A DNA stretch of 64,000 nucleotides from Hypericum androsaemum. Taxonomy: Eukaryota; Streptophyta; Magnoliopsida; Malpighiales; Hypericaceae. Below, piece by piece: positions 59,767 through 64,000 of this stretch. Positions within the stretch are counted from its first letter, which is position 1. The number at the start of each line of letters is the position of its first letter. Where the stretch lies: NCBI GenBank assembly GCA_963995505.1, contig OZ023181.1, positions 19,898,221 through 19,962,220 of the forward strand, in the 5' to 3' direction. The notes under the pieces were generated by a model. The model was not told the DNA's origin. It saw only the letters and a program-made list of their open reading frames with translations, and did no database searches. Both the position numbers and the translations under genes were made by a program.

Positions 59767-60267
59767 CATAGTTTTAAAAAATGTGGTCCGACCTGTGGTC
59801 CGACTAGTCAGACCGCGAATCGTCCCCTTTACCTGCTCATTTTTTGGGTGAAAAATGGACTCTAGTTGAACCATCCATTTTCTGGTCTGACCGGGTGGTT
59901 TTTAGCCTCGTTTCGACCAGAAATCACCGGTTCGACTAGAACTTATCCGATTTGGTTCAAAACTTACCTAATTTGGTTCGAAACTTACCCGATTTGGTTC
60001 GATTTTTTGTGTTATGCTTTTTTTTAAGTTGAATTTGGTAAGTGATGTTTAAAATAAAATAATTTTAATAAAACTTGGGTAGATAAGTGGGTGGAGGAAG
60101 GGAAAAAAAATACAAAATAGTCCCTACCATTTACAATTAAATACTATAAAAATAATATATTTTAAATAAAAAACTTTTGGTCTGACCAGTGGTCCGGCCG
60201 GTAGGACCGAAAAAATGGAAAACGACAGATTTCTAGGTCGTACCAAAACCCGTATTTTAAAACTATG
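59767..60267. mobile_element. hAT-type MITE, 501 bp
   Basis: Inverted ends CATAGTTTTAAAA (left) and TTTTAAAACTATG (right), continuing as related GGTCCGACC / GGTCGTACC motifs. Perfect 8-bp target duplication GTTTTACC at 59759-59766 and 60268-60275. The interior repeats ATTTGGTTCGAAACTTACC-type and GTCCGACC-type phrases. No coding sequence. Confidence 0.93.
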
Positions 60268-60275
60268 GTTTTACC

Positions 60276-62852
60276 ATGTTGACCAACTCTCATTGCTAAT
60301 ATTAGTTATATCATTAAACTTGCGGGATGTTTTTGCTTTTCATGATTGGTCGATATTGTCGAGAATTCCTAAGTAATGTGAGTTCGAATTGAGTTGAACC
60401 AAAAAATGTAATAAAATTTTTGCAACTAAATTTTAATTCAATTATGTTTTCATGACTTGAATTTTGAGGTATATGAGTCTAATAAAGGCAAAGTTCCATG
60501 TCATTGCACACAGAAGCTAAGAGATCAAATTAATGGCGGAAGTAGGTCATCCTTTGTGTGTCTGTGGTATGCATATATATATACACTCCCGTCTCCTGTC
60601 ACTTCGTAGCACCTTTGCATTATATCATAGCGTTGTTGGGTACCAACACATTGGTTTGTTCTCTTTGTCACACATCGGTTGATATTTGGATACTCACTAA
60701 CGAGTGGTCTTGTAGAGTGAGTTTACCAAATTACAACTTTGCTGTACGTTCTCAAAAGTCGAACTCTATTCTTATGCTTAATTTGGATGTAGATAACAAG
60801 GACCAAAGCCTTATGCTTAATTTGGATGTAGATAACAAGGACCAAAGCCAATGATGGTCCGGTAGGGTTTAGCTCTAAGGACATCTTTAAGACCATCGAA
60901 GGAATTTTCTATGGGAACATCAATGACAACATTAAAGTTGTCAAGAAATGAAGATACAGACATGAAGCGAATAATCTCGTCTTTTATCCATGAAAAGCTC
61001 TTTCTAGTTTGCATGATACAGTCATTGATGGATTTTATTTTACTATATAAATAATTATATATTTGATGTTAAATTCCCTCTTACTAAGTTACACACTTGC
61101 AACGGAGGATTTGATGCGGTGCTAGGGCAAAAGCAATAGGGACGGTTGTGACGGGTTCATCGAGTGAGAGATATGGAGGGTAGGTAGCGTGAGCCCAGAA
61201 ACGTAGGAAACAACAAACGGCACCATAATGCACTGCTTTATTGGCACCATAATTTCGCTGTGGTCCTATATCGAAATTAACTAATAACCAGACAGCCTGC
61301 GGCTGTGACTCGCCTTGCGAAAAGAATGTTTTCGCTCAACTTGTTAGCTAGATTTGTCTAGACAAAAAAAAACTTGTTATCTAGATTTTGATTTATACCA
61401 CTCGGGGGCAGATTTGGTGGGGACTGGGCTAGTCCCCACCTATGGAGACTAATGCAAATCAATATCATTAAACATACAACCCAATCACATGCAAACCAAT
61501 ATCACTTTACATGCAAACTATTGTCCAAAATTTAGTCTCCACATGGGGACAAATTTTATTTAGTCCCCACTCAATCTGGTCTCATACCACCTTGTTTATA
61601 TTATTTTTTTGTGTGCAAACCCACCTTGTTTTTTTTAGGGGCAACCACCTTATTTATATCACCTAGTATTCTGACACCTACGTTTCAGCCGTGTATGACT
61701 TTTGAAAAGTAGTAAAGTTCTCCTAATAGACATTTAATATTGTTGCGTTCTCATTAATTCAACTCGAAATTTTTTGATTAAATTAAAACTACTTACATGT
61801 TGACAGCTAGCTTAATGCGGAAATTTTGACGTGGGACATGCAAACTAATAAGTTTTAGATCATTTCTAATAAGTTTACAGAGAAATAAAATAAATCATGT
61901 AGCATCTGTTATAATTTAAGAATTGATAAAAGTTTTAATCAATGTTAAATCTATTTTGAACCAGGGTCAAATTTTCCGGTAGATTAGTAGAAAGTACTTC
62001 CGGCCAAGCCCTTCCTATTAATATCGAACCCGAATTCTAAACGACCGGAAAAGAAAATATCGCATCGCGTCATTTGTATAACAGAGACCATGCAGGGACA
62101 CGATTGAATCTCTCTTTAATGGGTGCGCTAGTCCAAGTTTTAACAACCACTGCTGGCATATATGTAATATGAGATTTATAATTTTTACATAATATCCGGA
62201 TATTTAATGGGCCAACAAATTTGAGTTCGGATTAAGTAACATTTTTGAAAGAAATAAAAGTCTTTCAACAAATATTTAACATTTATGCATTTTTATTGAC
62301 TCAAATTCGAGACCTGATTAAACAATAATAATTTTTTCATTATTTAATCTAAGTATTTGTTGGTATAGTCGATTCATAAGTGGCTGAAACATTTTTTTCA
62401 TCATATAGATTAAAGTTTTCCCAATTTTCAATTTCCTAAAAAAAGTAGTTCCATAAAATGGAAATTGCTACTAATCCAATGCTACGATTGCTGAGTATTG
62501 TGTGATGTCTGCTTAGTTGGCGAAGTTGGAAATTTAGGATAGCCATGTTCTTGAAACTACCGGAGCCAATGGTAGTGAGCAACTAATTCGCTTCCTCCGA
62601 TTCCTTTGGATCTGTGAGACATTCTGCCTTGGAAAGTTTCTCAGCCTTTTTAGCTCATCAGAACTAATTTCCTTCCAATTTGTCTCTTCTTCAGCCAATC
62701 CACAAACGCAGCTGAAACATCTCCCTCCCACGCCTTAACCAAAACCAACCAATATTCCAAACTCCAACTTCATCTCAGCGTTTTTCTTCCAACCAAAACC
62801 ACATTCATCCTCAACAGAGCACAATTCATCAGTACTCCATACCATTTCCACA
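60276..62852. other. AT-rich spacer and PMT promoter
   Basis: Holds a 39-bp tandem duplication (listed). No gene otherwise. The last 300 bases become CT/GC-richer and should contain the promoter and 5' UTR of the PMT gene. Confidence 0.45.
60771..60848 (+). repeat. Perfect 39-bp tandem duplication
   Basis: 60771-60809 and 60810-60848 are identical, beginning CTTATGCTTAATTTGGATGT. The unit is a multiple of three and keeps a frame open (NLDVDNKDQS twice), but no protein is recognised. Confidence 0.95.
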
Positions 62853-64000
62853 ATGCCTGTGGGAGGAAGGTCCCGGACCGGCAAGCGAAACGCCCCCTCG
62901 ACTTCGTACACCTCAACCATCACGACCATAGCGTTCATAGCATTATGTGTGGTTGGCGTCTGGATGCTGACATCCAACTCTGTGGAGCAGCCTCAGACCA
63001 CCAACCGCGCTGGCAAGATGGACACTCCTGATATTAGCGAGGTTGAGGCCTCCGAATTGCCGGCTGCTAAGAAGGATGCGCCCGTGTACGAGGACAATCC
63101 TGGAGATCTCCCCATTGACGCCATCAAATCGGACGAGCCTAAGAGCAAGGAGGAGGAGAGTGACAATGAGAAGAAAGACACGGATGGAGATGGCGGTGGT
63201 GCTATTGAAGAGAAGGTGGCAGAGAGTGCGCAGGATGATCTGAAGGCGAAAGAGTCCGAGGAGAAGGATATGCAAGCAGAAAAGCAGACTCATATATCAG
63301 AGGAAAGCATGGTGACTCAGAGCCAACAGGTTCAGGAAGGCTCGACCTCCTCTGATTCGGAAGAGAATCTGATAGATGCCAATCAGGTTAATCAACAACA
63401 AGATGGCAGCGGGGCAGGAGGCGAGACAGCCGTGGAACCACAGAATACGGAAAATCCTGACACACAGAATCAACAAAAAGATGAGCAACAAATCAGAGAT
63501 GGTGGTGGTGGAGGCAATAGAGAGAGTGCTCAGGATTCCCCAAACCTGAAGAATTTCGAAGAACTACAACAGAAACAACGCCTAGAAGATGCTGGCCTCC
63601 TGGCTGGTGCCAACGCTCAGAGTCAGGACTCATCCCAGAACGGTCAGCAAGATGATCAAACACGAAAGCAGCCGAAGCAAAAGCACAAAGAGAAACAAGC
63701 TCAGAAACGAAAACCGGAACAATCTGAGGACTCGGGTGGTCCCAAGACCAAGCAGGAGACACAATCTGATGCAAAACCAGAGGCTACAACGGAAAATGAT
63801 CAAGACAAGCCGAACGAAGTTTCTTTTCCAGGGGGAGGGATGATACCCAAGGAATCCAAGGAGTCGAAGAAGTCGTGGTCTACGCAGGTGACAGAGTCAG
63901 AGAACCAGAAGGAGAGGAGGAAGGATGAGTCAGACGGAAAGGAGACCATCTACGGGTACACGTGGCAGCTGTGCAATGTGACGGCCGGTGCGGATTATAT
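62853..64000 (+). CDS. Putative methyltransferase PMT24-27/QUA2-like, N-terminal part
   Basis: Golgi type II membrane protein of the plant DUF248 family, thought to methylate pectin (family knowledge). Single open frame from ATG 62853 through the window end: 382 codons and no stop, so the gene is cut. A short basic cytosolic tail (GGRSRTGKRN) is followed by a membrane anchor at about 23-41 (IAFIALCVVGVWML). Then comes a long Glu/Gln/Lys/Asp-rich luminal stalk including YEDNPGDLP at about 90, seen in PMT24-27. The visible catalytic-domain entry is YTWQLCNVTAGADYI. The long stalk and gene position favour a PMT27-type member. The SAM-binding domain lies beyond the window. Confidence 0.9.
   Translation, partial: MPVGGRSRTGKRNAPSTSYTSTITTIAFIALCVVGVWMLTSNSVEQPQTTNRAGKMDTPDISEVEASELPAAKKDAPVYEDNPGDLPIDAIKSDEPKSKEEESDNEKKDTDGDGGGAIEEKVAESAQDDLKAKESEEKDMQAEKQTHISEESMVTQSQQVQEGSTSSDSEENLIDANQVNQQQDGSGAGGETAVEPQNTENPDTQNQQKDEQQIRDGGGGGNRESAQDSPNLKNFEELQQKQRLEDAGLLAGANAQSQDSSQNGQQDDQTRKQPKQKHKEKQAQKRKPEQSEDSGGPKTKQETQSDAKPEATTENDQDKPNEVSFPGGGMIPKESKESKKSWSTQVTESENQKERRKDESDGKETIYGYTWQLCNVTAGADY

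Noticed and set aside
60558..61014. Possible small genes on both strands near the 39-bp duplication
   Set aside because: No recognised domain and no partner exons. The frame exists mainly because a 39-bp unit is duplicated.
62943..63774. Minus-strand frames over the PMT exon
   Set aside because: Antisense shadows of the long open PMT frame, which has the membrane anchor and YEDNPGDLP motif.

Overview
The window is nuclear DNA of a flowering plant, most likely a eudicot. Evidence: multi-exon genes with GT-AG introns, plant-specific families (SUEL-tailed beta-galactosidase, SHI/STY RING-like factor, RTE1/RTH membrane protein, plant MORC ATPase, QUA2-like putative methyltransferase), and plant transposons (Cassandra, Ty1-copia derivatives, TRIMs, hAT MITEs, a MULE). 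The species cannot be named from the sequence alone.

Layout. 1-28 kb is gene-rich: a BGAL3-type beta-galactosidase (+, 18 exons); a thioredoxin h (-, 3 exons, convergent with BGAL3); an RTH/RTE1-family protein (-, 2 coding exons); a MORC1/CRT1-type GHKL ATPase (+, about 18 exons, one with a GC donor); a mitochondrial small-ribosomal-subunit mS35 homologue (+, 4 exons); and an HCC2-type SCO protein lacking the copper-binding cysteines (+, 7 exons). A decayed copy of a plant FG-GAP-repeat gene lies at 28.6-29.9 kb. 30-54 kb is gene-poor and full of transposons. It holds two TRIM-like elements or relics, a foldback element with a 38-bp tandem array, three related deleted copia elements, a 5'-truncated LINE, a Cassandra element with 5S rRNA in its LTRs, hAT MITEs, and a long-TIR MULE that may carry captured sequence. 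From 55 kb come a SHI/STY transcription factor (+, 2 exons), another AT-rich spacer with a hAT MITE, and the N-terminal part of a PMT-family gene (+) running off the window.

Context. From memory of Arabidopsis locus order, TRX1, RTH, the FG-GAP gene, STY1 and PMT27 are consecutive on chromosome 3 (AT3G51030 to AT3G51070), and MORC1, STY2 and BGAL3 cluster on chromosome 4 (AT4G36xxx). The window therefore looks like an undivided version of the ancestral block whose two Arabidopsis copies lost different genes. In this reading the FG-GAP pseudogene is a relic in its ancestral place.

The genes do not form a pathway. They act in the cell wall (BGAL3), cytosolic redox (TRX h), ER/Golgi membrane (RTH), chromatin silencing and immunity (MORC), mitochondria (mS35, HCC2), auxin and organ development (STY) and Golgi (PMT). 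Exon borders were set by eye from splice sites, reading phase and remembered family alignments. No search was run.
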